64,000 nt of DNA, from contig JAEOAD010000024.1 in the NCBI GenBank assembly GCA_036365145.1, forward strand, positions 17,175,501-17,239,500, in the 5' to 3' direction. The notes beneath the pieces are model-generated. The model was not told where the DNA came from and ran no database searches. It saw nothing but the letters and a program-made list of their open reading frames with translations. Below are positions 1 through 12,088 of the stretch, piece after piece. Made by a program: the position numbers and the translations under genes. Position 1 is the stretch's first letter. Each line of letters begins with the position of its first letter. The DNA comes from Orientallactaga sibirica (lineage: Eukaryota > Chordata > Mammalia > Rodentia > Dipodidae).

Positions 1-131
1 TGTTGTTACCTTTAACATAGGTTTATGATATAAAATTCTAAAGAAATTTTAAATAATCAAAAATAATTTTCATTAATAGAGGGAGCCTTATCACCCCTCA
101 CCCCCTCTCCCTCCCTGTCTCTCTTCTTTCT

Positions 132-349
132 TTTATTTTTTAATTTTTATTTTATTTATTTATTAGACACAGAGAAAGAGGGTAGGAAGATAGTGAGAAT
201 TGGGCATGCCAGGGCCTCCGGCCACTGCAAACAAACTCCAGATGAATGTGCCCCCTTGTGCATCTGGCTAATGTGGGTCCTGGAGAATCGAGCTGGGGTC
301 CATAGGCTTCACAGACAAGTGCCTTAACTGCTAAGCCATCTCTCCAGCC
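132..349 (-). mobile_element. tRNA-derived (DIP-like) SINE
   Basis: Reverse-oriented SINE. The T-rich 5' side is the A-tail, followed by a purine-rich tract and the body. It ends at the complement of the RNA polymerase III A-box region (AGCCATCTCTCCAGCC), which is the element's 5' end. A complement of the B box lies near 283-290. Family assignment to DIP is an inference. Confidence 0.9.
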
Positions 350-644
350 TTGTCTCTCTTTTGTCTATGAAGATTCACATGCATTTTTTTTTTTTTTTAC
401 CAGATATTGAGCCAGGAGAACAGATAGAAGGCATCAAGTTCATGTTACCAAGATTACAACAACATATCCTTGACATTCGGTGTAAATATGGCACTTGTCA
501 TTCAGTATCAATTTGGTTCCAACAAATAAAATGATGCAATGATTGTTATTACATTACTTTTGAATTTCATAATAAAATTTATCATGTGATTAGTAAAATA
601 TGAATTAATATAGCTTTAGAACACACACATCAATCAAAACACAT
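350..644. other. AT-rich unique DNA
   Basis: Apart from a T-run near 386-399, no repeat, open frame or RNA gene is recognised. Confidence 0.5.
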
Positions 645-651
645 AGAATAC

Positions 652-827
652 TTTTTTTTTTTTTTTTGGTTTCTTTCATTTTTCGGTTTTTCAAGGTAGG
701 GTCTCACTCTAGCCCAGGCTGACCTGGAATTCACTATGTAATCTCAGGGTGGCCTTGAACTCATGGCAATCCTCCCACCTTTGCCTCCCAAATGCTGGGA
801 TTAAAGGCGTGCACCACCACATCCAGC
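652..827 (-). mobile_element. B1 SINE (7SL-derived)
   Basis: Near full-length B1 on the minus strand. A T-run is followed by the complement of the B1 body, including the phrase CTCAGGGTGGCCTTGAACTC and the 5' end near 823. A 12-bp TSD, AGAATACTTTTT, lies at 645-656 and 828-839, which supports retroposition by L1 machinery. Confidence 0.93.
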
Positions 828-989
828 AGAATACTTTTTATTCTATATAATTATCCTTTTAAACACAAAGTAAACTCAACCTATGCATATAAATTAGAAT
901 TTTTGTCTTCATTTACTTTTCCATCTCAATTTCACCTACTCTTTCCTAGACACAATCAGCAGTAAAATTTAGCATGAAACTGAATTACT

Positions 990-1075
990 TTGGGCTGTTA
1001 TAATAGAAGAGCATAGATTAAGTAGCTTAAACAAAACACCTTTCCCCCTCACAGTTCTGAAGTGCTAGTTATTAT
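990..1075 (-). mobile_element. MaLR LTR 3' end fragment (possible)
   Basis: The string GGGCTGTTATAATAGAAGAG, then AGCTTAAACAAAACACC and CACAGTTCTGAAG, resembles the reverse complement of the 3' end of MLT1/MST-type MaLR LTRs, recalled from memory. Sequence to about 1640 may contain more of it but cannot be aligned by eye. Confidence 0.4.
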
Positions 1076-1880
1076 TTTTAAAGATTCTCATTGTTCAAAC
1101 CTTCCCTTTCTGGAACAGAAATCTCTGAACACTGTCCCTATGAGGATTCAGGACGTGGAGAAGCATAAATCCAAACAGACGCACAAATGGCTCAGTGCTA
1201 CAGAGAACTACAGAGCCTTTGAAGTCAATCTCTGTGGAGACTTATTCTTTCAGTCCTTCACAATTCTTATTCCTTGCTCTTTGCAGCCTCTGAAATCATC
1301 ACCCGTCTCCTGTGCTAGTTTCTTCCAGACACATTGCGTAAAAGAGGTGGTCAATCTTCCCAGGCTATGGTGAGTTCTGGAATGCTGCGCGTATGTCAGA
1401 GGTCTTCCACAGCCCTCGGGTCATCTGTTCATCTTTACCTTGCAAGGTCCTGTCATTCCCGAGAAGGCAGCTCCAGCCATGATAAACCTCGCCTTGAAAC
1501 ATTCCCTTTCATACATTTCCTATTTTCATTTGAAAGGGGTCCAGCAGTACTGCTGGAATACTTTTGATCTCAATAGTGTCAATATTGTTTTCCAGGCACA
1601 AAGTAAATGGCAGAAAAAAGAGATGACAGCTGAGTAAACAGCCCGATTGCAGGATATTCTCAATACTGCGTGGAACTGCCTTGCCTGCAGCATTTTATAA
1701 TTTTGGCTGGGATTCTAGTCAGTTCTCACTAAGAACTCAAGGCCTGCTGAAAATTCAAGCGCATGTTCACTGACATATGTGTTTTTCTTGTAAAGGATTG
1801 GGACACACATACATACACTTACAGACTGCATGTTAGTGACAGCCCTTCACTATGAGAACAAATGGAAAGTCTACAATGTG
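1076..1880. other. no recognised feature
   Basis: Mixed-composition DNA with short overlapping open frames (65-103 codons) in two frames. None has a recognisable domain or looks like an exon. Possibly old LTR or unique sequence. Confidence 0.4.
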
Positions 1881-2115
1881 GGGCTGGAGAGATGGATGGC
1901 TCAGCAGTGAAGGTTCTTGCCTGCAAAACCTAATGACCTGGGTTTGAGTCTCCAGTACCCAGTAAAGCCAGATGCACAAAGTGCCGAATGCATCTGGAGT
2001 TCGTGTTGGCTGAAGGCCCAGGCATGCCCATTCTTTCTCTGTCAGTCTCTCTTTTCCTATTTCTTTCTGCTTGCAATTAAATAAATACATAAATAAAATT
2101 AAAAAAAAAAACACA
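1881..2115 (+). mobile_element. tRNA-derived (DIP-like) SINE
   Basis: Plus-strand copy beginning GGGCTGGAGAGATGG, with a diverged B box (GGTTTGAGTCTCC), a pyrimidine-rich tract and an AATAAATA-type tail. Imperfect TSDs flank it: AAAGTCTACAATG at 1866 and AAAGTCTGCAAAATG at 2116. A 4-bp GATG duplication sits in the head. Confidence 0.92.
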
Positions 2116-2153
2116 AAGTCTGCAAAATGAAGCACTGGACAAAGCGCACAGAT

Positions 2154-2288
2154 TCCCTAATGTGTGCTGTCAGTCTGGAGCTGCCCTCACATAGCTTCGT
2201 CCCTAATGTGTGCTGTCAGTCTGGAGCTGCCTTCACATAGCTTCGTCCCTAATGTGTGCTGTCAGTCTGGAGCTGCCTTCACATAGCT
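2154..2288. repeat. 46-bp tandem repeat, 2.9 copies
   Basis: Three units start at 2154, 2200 and 2246, beginning TCCCTAATGTGTGCTGTCAG. They differ at only one position (CCCTCAC in unit 1, CCTTCAC in units 2 and 3), so the expansion is recent or homogenised. The unit is not microsatellite-like and matches none of the window's SINEs. Confidence 0.95.
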
Positions 2289-3489
2289 AGGTGTGATCTG
2301 TGAGTCTATGGTCTTCTCCATGATCCTACTAACTGGGAATGCATGATCCTTCTCAAATAGTTGATTTTTTCTTTGTGAGAATAGTCTTAGAGTTATGTCA
2401 CTTGTCTTCTGGTTACAGAATAAAAGTGGAGCTTGGGAAATAACTGTACAACATGCCTTACTGTTTCTTATCAAACAATGAAATACTTATGTCTAGAGAA
2501 TTTGATGTTCTGGAAAATTATATATAACAGGGATTATTTTAACTTTTTGAAGTACAGGTATGCTTATTTATTTTCACCCCATTACACACCAGTTCTTAAA
2601 AATGTTTAAGAGAAATGAAGCCAAGTTTCCTTAGAAATATTGGGCAGTTGAAAATTTTACAATGGTGCTGGGCTTTTTCACAGTATTTGGTACACAGGAA
2701 TATTACTGTAATATCTTTCAATACTGTTTATTTTCTCTTAGCTTTTAGGGTTGAATTTTAACCACCACAGAAGTCTTTTCATATCACATAGTAGCTTAAA
2801 ACATGGTCTTGACTTAAATGAGTTACTCTGGGGTGGTTAAACAAGAGACTTACTTGAATAAAAATGATGTTTATTTAGAACTCAGAAGAAATGTGCTTAT
2901 ACATACTAAAAACACTTGTGATATTATTAAAATTTACCATGTTTTTTGTAAATATTTCTGAAATGAAATACAGTAACCCTATTACAATGAGTAGTCTGAA
3001 CCCGAACAAACCTGTAATGCATGAACAATGACTTTGCTACTAAATGTTTACTTACGTAGTTTTCTATAATCTTTTCTATTGTCAGAACCTCAGCTGTTCC
3101 TTCCTACTGCTGTCAATATGCTTCCATAGCAATCTTTCTTCTTTCTTCTCCCTCCCTCTCCCTCTCGTCATTATTTTCTAGGTCTCACTAGGCCCACAAA
3201 CTCACTTCCTGTTTTTGGAGATTCAGGTACACAGGTAATAATCTGTGGATAAGTGAAGGGGGCGTTGACTTTCTTTTCAGTTATCTGCTTTTAGATGGCT
3301 CTAGAAACTGACAACATCTTTGAAATGTTGAATGTCCATGGAATTAGGTGGAAAAGAAGAAATTATTTCAAAGCATCATAAGATGCAAGAATATTCTCAG
3401 TAATTAGTCCTGGAATAAAGTAGAATTTTTAGAAAATTCCTTCATTCCTTTGTAGTTTTGGTTTGAAAGGTCTTAAAAACTTATTTGTT
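2289..3489. other. AT-rich unique DNA
   Basis: No recognisable repeat or gene. A CT-rich low-complexity patch lies at about 3130-3168. Confidence 0.5.
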
Positions 3490-3499
3490 ACATTTTTTA

Positions 3500-3731
3500 T
3501 TTTTATTTTTTGGAGAGAAACACAGAGAGAGAGGGAGAGGAAGACAGATAGAGAACGGGCGTGCCAGCAGCCTCTCAGAAACTGTGAACGCATGTGTGAA
3601 TGCATGTGGGAAAGTGTGGCATTGCGCCCTTGCGTCACTGCATCTGGCTAAACATGGGACCTGGAGAGTGGAACTGGTGTTCTTAGGCTTAGCAGGCAGG
3701 CGCCTTCACTGCTAAACCATCTCTCCAGCCC
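3500..3731 (-). mobile_element. tRNA-derived SINE, long subfamily
   Basis: Minus-strand copy with the extra mid-body segment that marks a longer subfamily (AGTGTGGCATTGCGCCCTTG near 3614-3633). The TSD ACATTTTTTA lies at 3490-3499 and 3732-3741. Its 5' end is the AACCATCTCTCCAGCCC complement. Confidence 0.92.
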
Positions 3732-3867
3732 ACATTTTTTAGTTTTTATGAATATTTAATGGTATTAAATGGCATTAGTTCAGGAAAATGAACTTTATAG
3801 CTCATAAGATCAAGTGTTTAAAGCTAATTTACAAGTTTTTTCCTTCAAAACCTGTAGGGGAAAATTC

Positions 3868-3934
3868 TTTTTGGCTTTTTGATATAGAGTCTCACACCAG
3901 CCCAGGCAGTCCTGGAAGTCACTCTATATCCCAG
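3868..3934 (-). mobile_element. truncated, diverged B1 SINE
   Basis: The complement of the B1 3' half is present (TAGAGTCTCACACCAGCCCAG, then CCTGGAAGTCACTCTAT). The 5' half is missing, so only about 65 bp remains. Confidence 0.65.
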
Positions 3935-5253
3935 TACTTGTTACATTTTTAAAAGCATAAAAGTATGTGAACATTTACCTCAAACAGAATCATCAATGAT
4001 TCAAGGGCAAAGTAGATAAATTTAAGACAGCATTTATAAAATCTTAAGACCAACAAATAAGATGATATAGAAACTTCCCAGGAGTAACCTAAAAACAGTA
4101 AATTTTGTTCATCACCAACATACAAATATGCAGTTTTAGAGAACATTCAATTTTGTTTTTCTCAAATATAAATAGCATTTTTAGCTAGCTAAAGATATTG
4201 ACATATGGAAGGTGTTTGCGAATTTATGCCAATAGAATAGTTATTTAATAAATCAACAATTAAGTTATTATTGGGCCTTGACTAAATGTGCAGCACGTCC
4301 CAGGAGGTGTGGGGGAGTCACATCATGCTGGTGACATGGTGACATGCTCATGGGACAACTTGCTATTAGATTGAAACTTCTTGCCAACAACAAAAAGGTA
4401 CCTCTTTCTTTAAATGACTATCATATGTACTTTCAGTTTTGAAGCAAGAGTTTAGAGATAGAAATAGAAGGAAGACAGTGATAAAATAATGTAGTAAAAA
4501 ACAAGTAAGTCCTCCAGAATGTGTCTGATAACAAGAGACCCTAGTAGAACAAGAAGGTGGGCCCAAGTGACCTGACAGAATGTAGATGAGTTTTGGATTT
4601 GCCTTAAGGGAATTTTAACTGGAGAGCTTTTTTATTCTTTGAGACATTGGAAAGAAGGTGAGAGTAGAATTATAAACAGAAACACATCCTTTTTTGTCTT
4701 CTCTTTTTTATTATTATGATTTATTTCCCTCCTTGAAGAGAAAGTATATATTTGTGGGATTCTTCTGCAAGAACAGCCTGTCCTCATAAGGACAGGTAAA
4801 GGATTAGACATTATCACAGACATTGTTACTAAGAACGAAAATCTAAATAGAAGAATGAATACAGGAAAATAATCCTTAGTGTGTTCCTAGCGATGGCAGG
4901 TAGATTGAATTGACACAAATAGCCTTGACATACATACAATGTATAGACAAGTTGGGGAAAATGTAATCTGTATTCTATAAAATATAACTGAACTCAGAAG
5001 AAATGCTGGACATTGGTAGGTTCACATGATGAGAACTTGAAAGTTAGTCCAGCAAGAAACTTGATAGGCTGATTTGTAGTGTTTGAAGAAGCTCTGTAGC
5101 ATTTATTAAGCAAAATACTTGGATAGTTTGGGCCACTTGTATTTGAGATGTAGAATAAAATCTTCAAAGGCTCTGGGATCTTTAAGGAACTGCATCATTG
5201 CAGCACATATCTTCTACAAAATGACAGTCAAGCTTGTCTGTCTTGGAAAAGTC
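3935..5253. other. AT-rich unique DNA
   Basis: No element or gene recognised. Open frames are short and lack domain features. Confidence 0.5.
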
Positions 5254-5535
5254 TAGCTGGAGAGATGGCTCAGCCGCCATCAAAGCCTTGCCATTTGAGC
5301 ATGTGGGCCTCTTGTGCTGAAGTCTGTCAAGTTTGACTCCCCTAGAAACAATGTAAAAGACTTCGTGTGGCCATGCACGTCTGTAACCCCATTTCTGGTG
5401 GGCAGTGTTAGGGAAGCTATGTGGCTTGCTGATGGGTAGCAGTTCTGAGCTAAGGGAGAGATCATGTCTCATGGAAATATACAGAAGGGTGATAGAGACA
5501 GGCACCCCAAATATCCCCCTCTGGCCTCACACGTT
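5254..5535 (+). mobile_element. B4-like composite SINE
   Basis: It starts with a tRNA-like head (AGCTGGAGAGATGGCTCAGC) and continues into a diverged B1-like part (TGTGGCCATGCACGTCTGTAAC). The tail, CTGGCCTCACACGTTGACAC, runs into a CA repeat. This layout is that of rodent B4/RSINE-type composites. It is strongly diverged, so old. Confidence 0.65.

Positions 5536-5569
<34 letters not shown>
5536..5569. repeat. (CA)n microsatellite
   Basis: Perfect CA dinucleotide run, the usual extension of the B4 tail just upstream. Confidence 0.97.
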
Positions 5570-5570
<1 letters not shown>

Positions 5571-5614
5571 CACATATAAACAAACCACATATCACACACC
5601 ACACACTTTTTCTA

Positions 5615-5647
5615 TTATCTATCTGTCCATCTATCTATGTATCTATC

Positions 5648-5702
<55 letters not shown>

Positions 5703-5728
5703 ATGTATCCATCATCTATCTATCTAAT
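5615..5728. repeat. (ATCT)n microsatellite
   Basis: Perfect core at 5648-5702 (about 14 units) with imperfect ATCT/ATCC units either side. Confidence 0.97.
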
Positions 5729-5744
5729 CATCTGAATATAGATA

Positions 5745-8700
5745 TACAGATAGCTCTATATATATGGGGCCACACTAAATGGGATTCCATTGATGTAAAA
5801 GTTATAGATTAGGTAAATCAACAGAGACAAAAGATTTGTCTATTTGAGAACTAGGGGAGAACAATGGGATTATTGCTTAATTCCATCAAATGATACTTTA
5901 AATTATGAATATTTTTTGTTTTTTTGTTGTACACCACCATGCTCAACAAATTATGATTATTTTAACATAATAACCAAAATTAAAATAAAACATGGGAAGG
6001 GTGAAAATAATTTCATTTTGAAGACTGATTGATCCTGAGAAGTCTGCTTTGTTTTTTAATCAGTAATTTGATTAATTAAATCAGTCTCAGTTAAAATAAA
6101 GTTACCTAAAGGACTGCATATGAGCACAATGACTCTCTTACACTCATTCTTCCAGACTCATCAATTTGATGTTTAAAAAATACCTTCATAAGAGAAGGAA
6201 CTGAAGATAATAGAAAGGACAATTTTACATTAACTACACAACTCCCCTTCTTCTATCCCTAGGCAGTGCAGCATGGAGACAGAATCCCTTCAGTGGAGGG
6301 GTTCTGTGGGATCCAGCAAGGGGAAAGGGGAAGGAAGGGAGCATTAAGTCTTCTTTTGACCCCAACATCAAGCCTGTTTCTGTAAAGTTCAAGTTAGGGG
6401 CCATCTACAAGGAAAGCCCTAAACTCCAGCTACTACTCACTGACTGAGCCTCCAAGCCTGCCCAGGTGCAGTTCTTAAGTAAATCTATGTTTCTTACCAT
6501 AAATTTCAGAAACTTTAGTGTAAATAATTTTTACCCTTTCATTTAACGGAAATACATTTGGACTTGCCTTTGGCATGTCACAAAGGGTAACCTCACTATT
6601 CTTGTACTTGGATCTTATTAAGTAAAATAAGGATTACCTGGGCATACACACACTGTGATACTGGATACTTGTAATTTGATCCTATAACTGAGATTACTGT
6701 TTAATGATCCTGTGTGGATATATTGGCTATAGAAATGATTTAAGTCCTGTGTGAAAAGGAAGAAAAGGGGGTGAGGTTTAATTATGCTACTCAGAATAGA
6801 ACACAATTGAAAATTTATGAATTATCTATTTCTGGAATTTTCCATTAAATATTTTCAGGCCATCATTGGTAACTATTATTGTTAATAGCAAAATTATGAA
6901 AAAGAGGAAATATTATAATTAGTAAGAGTTATTTTTGAAAAATTTGTGAGATCACTTTTGATACTAACTCCCCAAATAAGTGTATAAGGTAATGCATATG
7001 CTAATTACATTGACTCATCTAGTCTGCAATGTTTCAAAATATCATCTTATATGTACATAATACATAAATGTTTTAATAAAGAATGAATGATTATGCACTG
7101 TTCCAGAAAATTATAGGGACGATTAAAGATCCATCCATTGACTTTTGAAAACAAGGATTGTCAGTGAAAACATTACTTCTAATAACGAACTTCTCTAGGA
7201 CATAATATTAGAATACAGCTACTAGTTATGAGGACAGAACCTGAGGGATTGGATTGGGAAGAGCTATGTTTTCCTTACATCTTTATCATTTGCAATGGGA
7301 ATATAGTGCCTATTAAAATTAATTAATTTCTGGTGGTTGAAATGAATAAAGAACTCTAAAAGACAGATACATAAGATTTACATTGCAGATTGTAGTTAAA
7401 TTACCCCTCCACTTTTTCTCTAATCTTCACCAAAGTTGATTATGTGCCAGCTCCTGTAAGTTTCTTTTCTATTTTTCTTGTCATGGAAAACAAGGAAAGT
7501 GAGCTATTATGGGTTCAGGTGCTTCATGATAAGCAGTCATAGAAGGGAGATAAAAAATTAGTAATTCATCATAAACCAAATTTGAAATTTGGAAGAAATG
7601 AGAAAAACATTGAGAGGTTGGCTTTCCTCAAATGCAAGAAGGAGGTCATGCTACGTTAATAGAAGTAAACATTAATCCTGAATACCAACATTCCTGTCAT
7701 GTGGATTTAAATGTAGCTTATTTTATATATTAAAGGAAAAAGGCTGAATAGTTGTGAATAAAGCCAAACAAGTAATGTTTGAATGGCAAATATTAAAAAT
7801 TGTAAGAGTGACCTACTGTATATAGTTTGAAAAATTCAAGAACAGCTGTACCAAGGGATGGGTTTTGGTTAAAATTTAATCAGTGGCAGCATCATTGATG
7901 TAACTTTCCAATTATAATTGACAGATGAATAGTTTGGGAGGAAACTAATCAGTGAGTCTGAGCACATAATTCCTGAATAGCTCTCTAGCACTTGCACACA
8001 TAGAAGGCTCCTCATAAGTATTTAGCTGATATTCCTCCAAACTGGAGAGTGGGCAAGGTTGAAGTTTCTAGTAACCTCATCTACTTTCCCAGTGTCAGAC
8101 AGAGTGTAGATTCTAAATATGGATTTTACTAAATGATACAAGTTTATTTGATTATAGACTGGGCAGCAGGTGTAAGGGATGTAAGCGTCTCCATTATTTT
8201 TCCAACCAAAAGTTTAATGTGTCTAATATTATAAAAATGCATTTCTATTTGTGACTAAGTAGAAAAGAGAGATGTGTAAATTCCCAATTTAAAAGCCAGT
8301 GATCTATTTACTGATGATAGCATTATAATTGTCGATTTATTTCAAGTCTGAAGTGTAGTTTAATGGACATCAAAATATTATCTTGACAAGGAAAGAAGGC
8401 CAGACTCTGATTGATACCATGTTCGCTTAATATCACTGGGGATTTATATAGTGTCGGCACTAGTGAAGATATGTGAAGATGAAAAAATATAGTCCAAGCT
8501 TTTAATATACTCACTAATCTACATATAAGCAAATCCTAGGAGAAATATGGAGTAAATTCAACAATATACAACTCATATGCAGTGGAAATGTGAGGAGACA
8601 ATACATATTTGCTGGAATAATTATAATTGTTACCCATAAAGTAGGATTTAATTGCTTCATAAATATAATTTTATATGCATATTTTCTACCAGTGAAGGTA

Positions 8701-9002
8701 ATCTAATAAAACATTTGAAAGTAATTTTTCTTCTATTAATGCACTACCCAAGATATTGTGCTTTATAATGAGGTCCATAAGGTTATTATTAGATAAACTT
8801 GCTGTAATAATGTAACTCATTATTATTTAAAGTATTTAGAAGTATAAAAGTGGTTTTTTTAGAATGCACTTGGACCTTTTTTAGATTACTATGAGAAATT
8901 CTAAAATTACCTAAATATGGTTCCTTTGAGACTCTTTCATGTACATTAACATTCTTCATATTCCTGCAATAAATTTATTCCCAATTTACCAGTTAGTCAT
9001 TA
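5745..9002. other. long AT-rich stretch without recognised repeats
   Basis: The longest tract without a recognisable element (3.3 kb). Open frames are no more than about 60 codons. A slightly more GC-rich patch at 6240-6475 has a polypyrimidine-TAG at 6246-6262 but no continuing reading frame. Old, unrecognised repeats or conserved non-coding elements could be hidden here. Confidence 0.5.
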
Positions 9003-9007
9003 CCTGG

Positions 9008-9385
9008 TGTAGTAGACAACTTTAGTTGCTAGGATGAACTTCTAAAGCAGGCACAGTGTATGGGAGGAATGGCATTTATTTGAAGTTTACAGATTCAGGG
9101 GAAGTTCCATAATGGCACAAGAAGCTGGCCCACTTTCACAGGTCCATGCTGAGAGAGAAAAGCCAACCACCACCAAAAGCAAGCAAGCACACTTTAGGAA
9201 CCCAGGCAGAACTTAAGTACTTTGTAAAGCTTTAGACTGGAATTTCAAATCCACCCCACACCTTACGGCTGGGCCCTAGGATCTGCCCACAGTGACACCA
9301 CCTCCAGCCAGGTGGCAGGATATCTAAATTACAAGCTTTAATACATCCCTAAATCGATTGCAGGGCCTCCATTCAAACCACCACA
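9008..9385 (-). mobile_element. solo LTR, ~360-bp MaLR/ERVL-type family (copy 1)
   Basis: Starts TGTAGTAGACAACTTTAG and ends TTCAAACCACCACA, so it has TG...CA ends. It matches the LTRs at 32574, 51368 and 56952 along its length. Flanks CCTGG (9003-9007) and GCTGG (9386-9390) are a 4-of-5 match to a 5-bp TSD. No internal retroviral region adjoins it. Confidence 0.85.
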
Positions 9386-9446
9386 GCTGGTAAACTTTGG
9401 TAACATGTTGTTTATAAGTCCTTATGTTGAGTTAAAAATTAGCTCA

Positions 9447-9641
9447 GGTTGGAGAGATGGCTTAGCAATTAAGGTGCTTGCCTGCAAAGCCAAAGGACCT
9501 AGGTTCAATTCACCAGGACCCACGTAAGCCAGATGCACAAGGTGGTGCATGCGTCTGGTGTTCATTGCAGTGGCTGGAGGCCCTGGCATGCCCATTCTCT
9601 CTCTTTCTCTCTCAATAAATAATTAAAAATATAAAAAAAAT
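9447..9641 (+). mobile_element. tRNA-derived (DIP-like) SINE
   Basis: Complete head (GGTTGGAGAGATGGCTTAGC), B box GGTTCAATTC, CT-rich tract and A-rich tail. Decayed TSD: AAAATTAGCTCAGG upstream against AAAAATAGATTAGG downstream. Confidence 0.92.
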
Positions 9642-10443
9642 AGATTAGGTCTAACCCTGCTTTGCTGAAGCTTTGTTTCCCCCCTGTGAATTTGTGCTGT
9701 AGCTTGAAACAGAACACAATCACTTACAAATTATTTGCAATGGAACCTTAGGGTTTCCTGCATTTTTGATATGTTATAGCTTTCTGGAATTTTAATCAGG
9801 GTGGTTAACTTATAGATCTTTTAATCTTTGTGGTGTCAGAGCTATAAATATTTTCCACTTTGTTGAAACATTCACAATCTGCTTTCAATTTTCTGAAACT
9901 TATTTCCCTTTATGAGATATTTAGAGATGCTTTAGGATAACTTGAAATTTACAGATTGACTTTTGTTAATGTTTCTTTTCCAAGTTTTAAGGGATTAAAC
10001 TACTATGAGGTACTTTGATTCATTCTTACTTGAAATTTCATTAGCTGCATGAAAATTCATAAAATTCTGATTCTATGTGTAAAGAAAAGTAACTTGTTAC
10101 ATGTAATGCTTACATTCATCTTTGGCTTTTCTAATCACAAATATATTGTTGTATAAAATATTATCAAGGTTATTTGGCAGGTTGATATGTATATAATCAA
10201 ATGTACATATCTGATGAATTTACTATTCCATTTTAAACCTCTTATCCAAAAAGATTTAGAATGTTTAATATTAGCAATTTTGTTTAGAAGAGCCATGCAA
10301 TTAATTCTTCAGTCTGCTCTGTCAGTAATAATAACTGTTGAATTATGAAAAAGCAAAATTTGTTTGATTAAGGAACAAATTCTTGAGTCATTTGAGAAGT
10401 GCCCTATAATAGCGTGACCTTCAAATTTTCTACTTAAAGTTTG
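9642..10443. other. AT-rich unique DNA
   Basis: No repeat or gene recognised. Confidence 0.5.
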
Positions 10444-10458
10444 AAATTCAAGAGTTTT

Positions 10459-10611
10459 CTTTTTTTGTTTTTTGAAGGTAGGGTCTCACGCTAGTCCAGG
10501 CTGACCTTGAATTCAGTCTCGGGTCTCAGGATGGCCTCAGATTCATAGTGATCCTCTTACCTTGGCCTCTCAAGAGCTAGGATTAAAGGTGTATGCCTCC
10601 ATGCCTGGCCA
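10459..10611 (-). mobile_element. B1 SINE
   Basis: Minus-strand B1 with moderate divergence. It has a perfect 15-bp TSD, AAATTCAAGAGTTTT, at 10444-10458 and 10612-10626. Confidence 0.93.
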
Positions 10612-10639
10612 AAATTCAAGAGTTTTTAAATATAATTGT

Positions 10640-10790
10640 TATTATGGTTCAAGAACCAGCGTTATCAGGACTTCCTGGACACTTGTGAAAATGTAGAATC
10701 TCAGGCCAAACCTCAGATCAATATATTGGTTTATAATCTATACCCCAGCAAGTCTTCCAGATAATCTGTATTAAAGATGGAATGGAAAAG
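10640..10790 (+). mobile_element. hAT/MER-type DNA transposon relic (possible)
   Basis: GTAGAATCTCAGGCCAAACC followed by CCAGATAATCTGTATTAAAG resembles the GCAGAATCTCAGGCCCCACC...CAGGTGATTC pattern shared by several mammalian hAT-Charlie MER elements. This is from memory only; the subfamily is unresolved. Confidence 0.45.
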
Positions 10791-11039
10791 CATTAATTTA
10801 TTTGGTAGTATTGAGTAAGGCATCATCCTGAAAAAGAAAATGAACTCATGACAGTCCCCTTATTTATATATTTATGCTTATTTTAAACATTAGTATAACT
10901 GTCTTATAGGAAAATTTGAATTTATTAGAGTCTTGGAAAATAAATGGCAAGACACTTGTGGAAGGCTGTCCTAGTGCTTTTGTCTCTAATTCTCACATTT
11001 GGGTCATCTTGGTATCAACATCATCCTTATTTTTTAAAT

Positions 11040-12088
11040 AAAATCACACATATATATTTGATTAATACAGCAAAGATAATTACTATACTCCTCATATGCA
11101 AATTTCAATTATACCATACAATATCACTAATTATCGTCTTCATACAGTACACGATGATCTCTGTAGTTTGTCTTGCAGAACTGGAACTTTGTAATCTTTG
11201 GCTAATGTCTCATACCTTCCCCCTCTCACCCAGTGACCATATCTAACCTCTTTCTGTATTCATGAATTTGATATTTTTTTAAAGGAATCTGGATATAATT
11301 GACATCATGAAATGCTTTTCTGTCTGCTTTTTTATTATTTAATTACCACAATATTTTTCTGGTACATCTATGGTATAAAAAATGCTTGATCAGATATAAT
11401 TTGTTTATGTATATTGGCATTGTGAGTAATGATTCTAGGCACATGGAGGTGTCAATGTATTTTTGATATACTATTTTCATTTCATATGGGCTGTATACCA
11501 AGGGATGAAAATTTTGGAGGAAATGGCATGCTTTCTATAAGGGCTATTCCAGCTTCAATTCTCATAAGCAAATCTCTTTTTTTTTATATACCCTTGCATA
11601 TACTTCCTTCTTAGCTTTGTGATCATAACCATCCTAAGAGGTCTGAGGATATGCCTTCAAATTTTGATTTGCATTTTCCTGATTAGTTATGTTGAGCACA
11701 TTTTCATTTCTTGTGCTTTTGGAGTCATATATGAAAAAAAATCACTGGCAAGGCCAATGTCAAGGAGCACATTCATTTATTTTTTTTTTGTCTTCTACAA
11801 AAAAGCACATGTTACAGTTTCAGGTGTTATATTAAAGTGTTTAATTTATTTTGAGTTTATTTTTGTGTGATAAAAGTGGAATTTTGTAATTTTGTATGTG
11901 GATGTACAGTTTTTCTCAGCACCAGTCAATGAAGACATTGTCTTGTCTCTATTCTAGATACTTGACACCTTGGTTGGAAATCAGTTGACTATGTTTGTGT
12001 GGGTTGATTTCTGTCCTCTCTTTTCTGTTTCATTAGTCTATGGACAGTTTTTATGACAATAACATACTGTTTTAAATAAAGCAGCATA
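11040..12088 (-). mobile_element. ancient LINE-1 (L1M-type) 3' part, first segment
   Basis: The plus strand reads as the reverse complement of the 3' end of an old mammalian L1. Recognisable phrases in order are: CATGGAGGTGTCAATGTATT, GGCTGTATACCAAGGGATG, GCATTTTCCTGATTAGTTATG, TTTTGGAGTCATATATGA, TATGTGGATGTACAGTTTTTC, CAGTTGACTATG and CATTAGTCTATGGACAGTTTT. Reading frames are destroyed. A SINE interrupts it at 12089. Confidence 0.8.

Noticed and set aside
2154..2288. Direct repeats as phage or bacterial attachment sites
   Set aside because: The window is mammalian and the three units form a contiguous 46-bp minisatellite.
5536..5728. CRISPR-like array
   Set aside because: Simple CA and ATCT microsatellites without unique spacers, in a vertebrate-type sequence.
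5405..5812. Threonine-histidine and serine-isoleucine-tyrosine repeat protein
   Set aside because: Translation of CA and ATCT microsatellites after a B4-like SINE.
6240..6475. Candidate exon after a polypyrimidine-TAG acceptor
   Set aside because: The frame after the acceptor closes quickly, no donor or homologous protein is recognisable, and the evidence is composition only.
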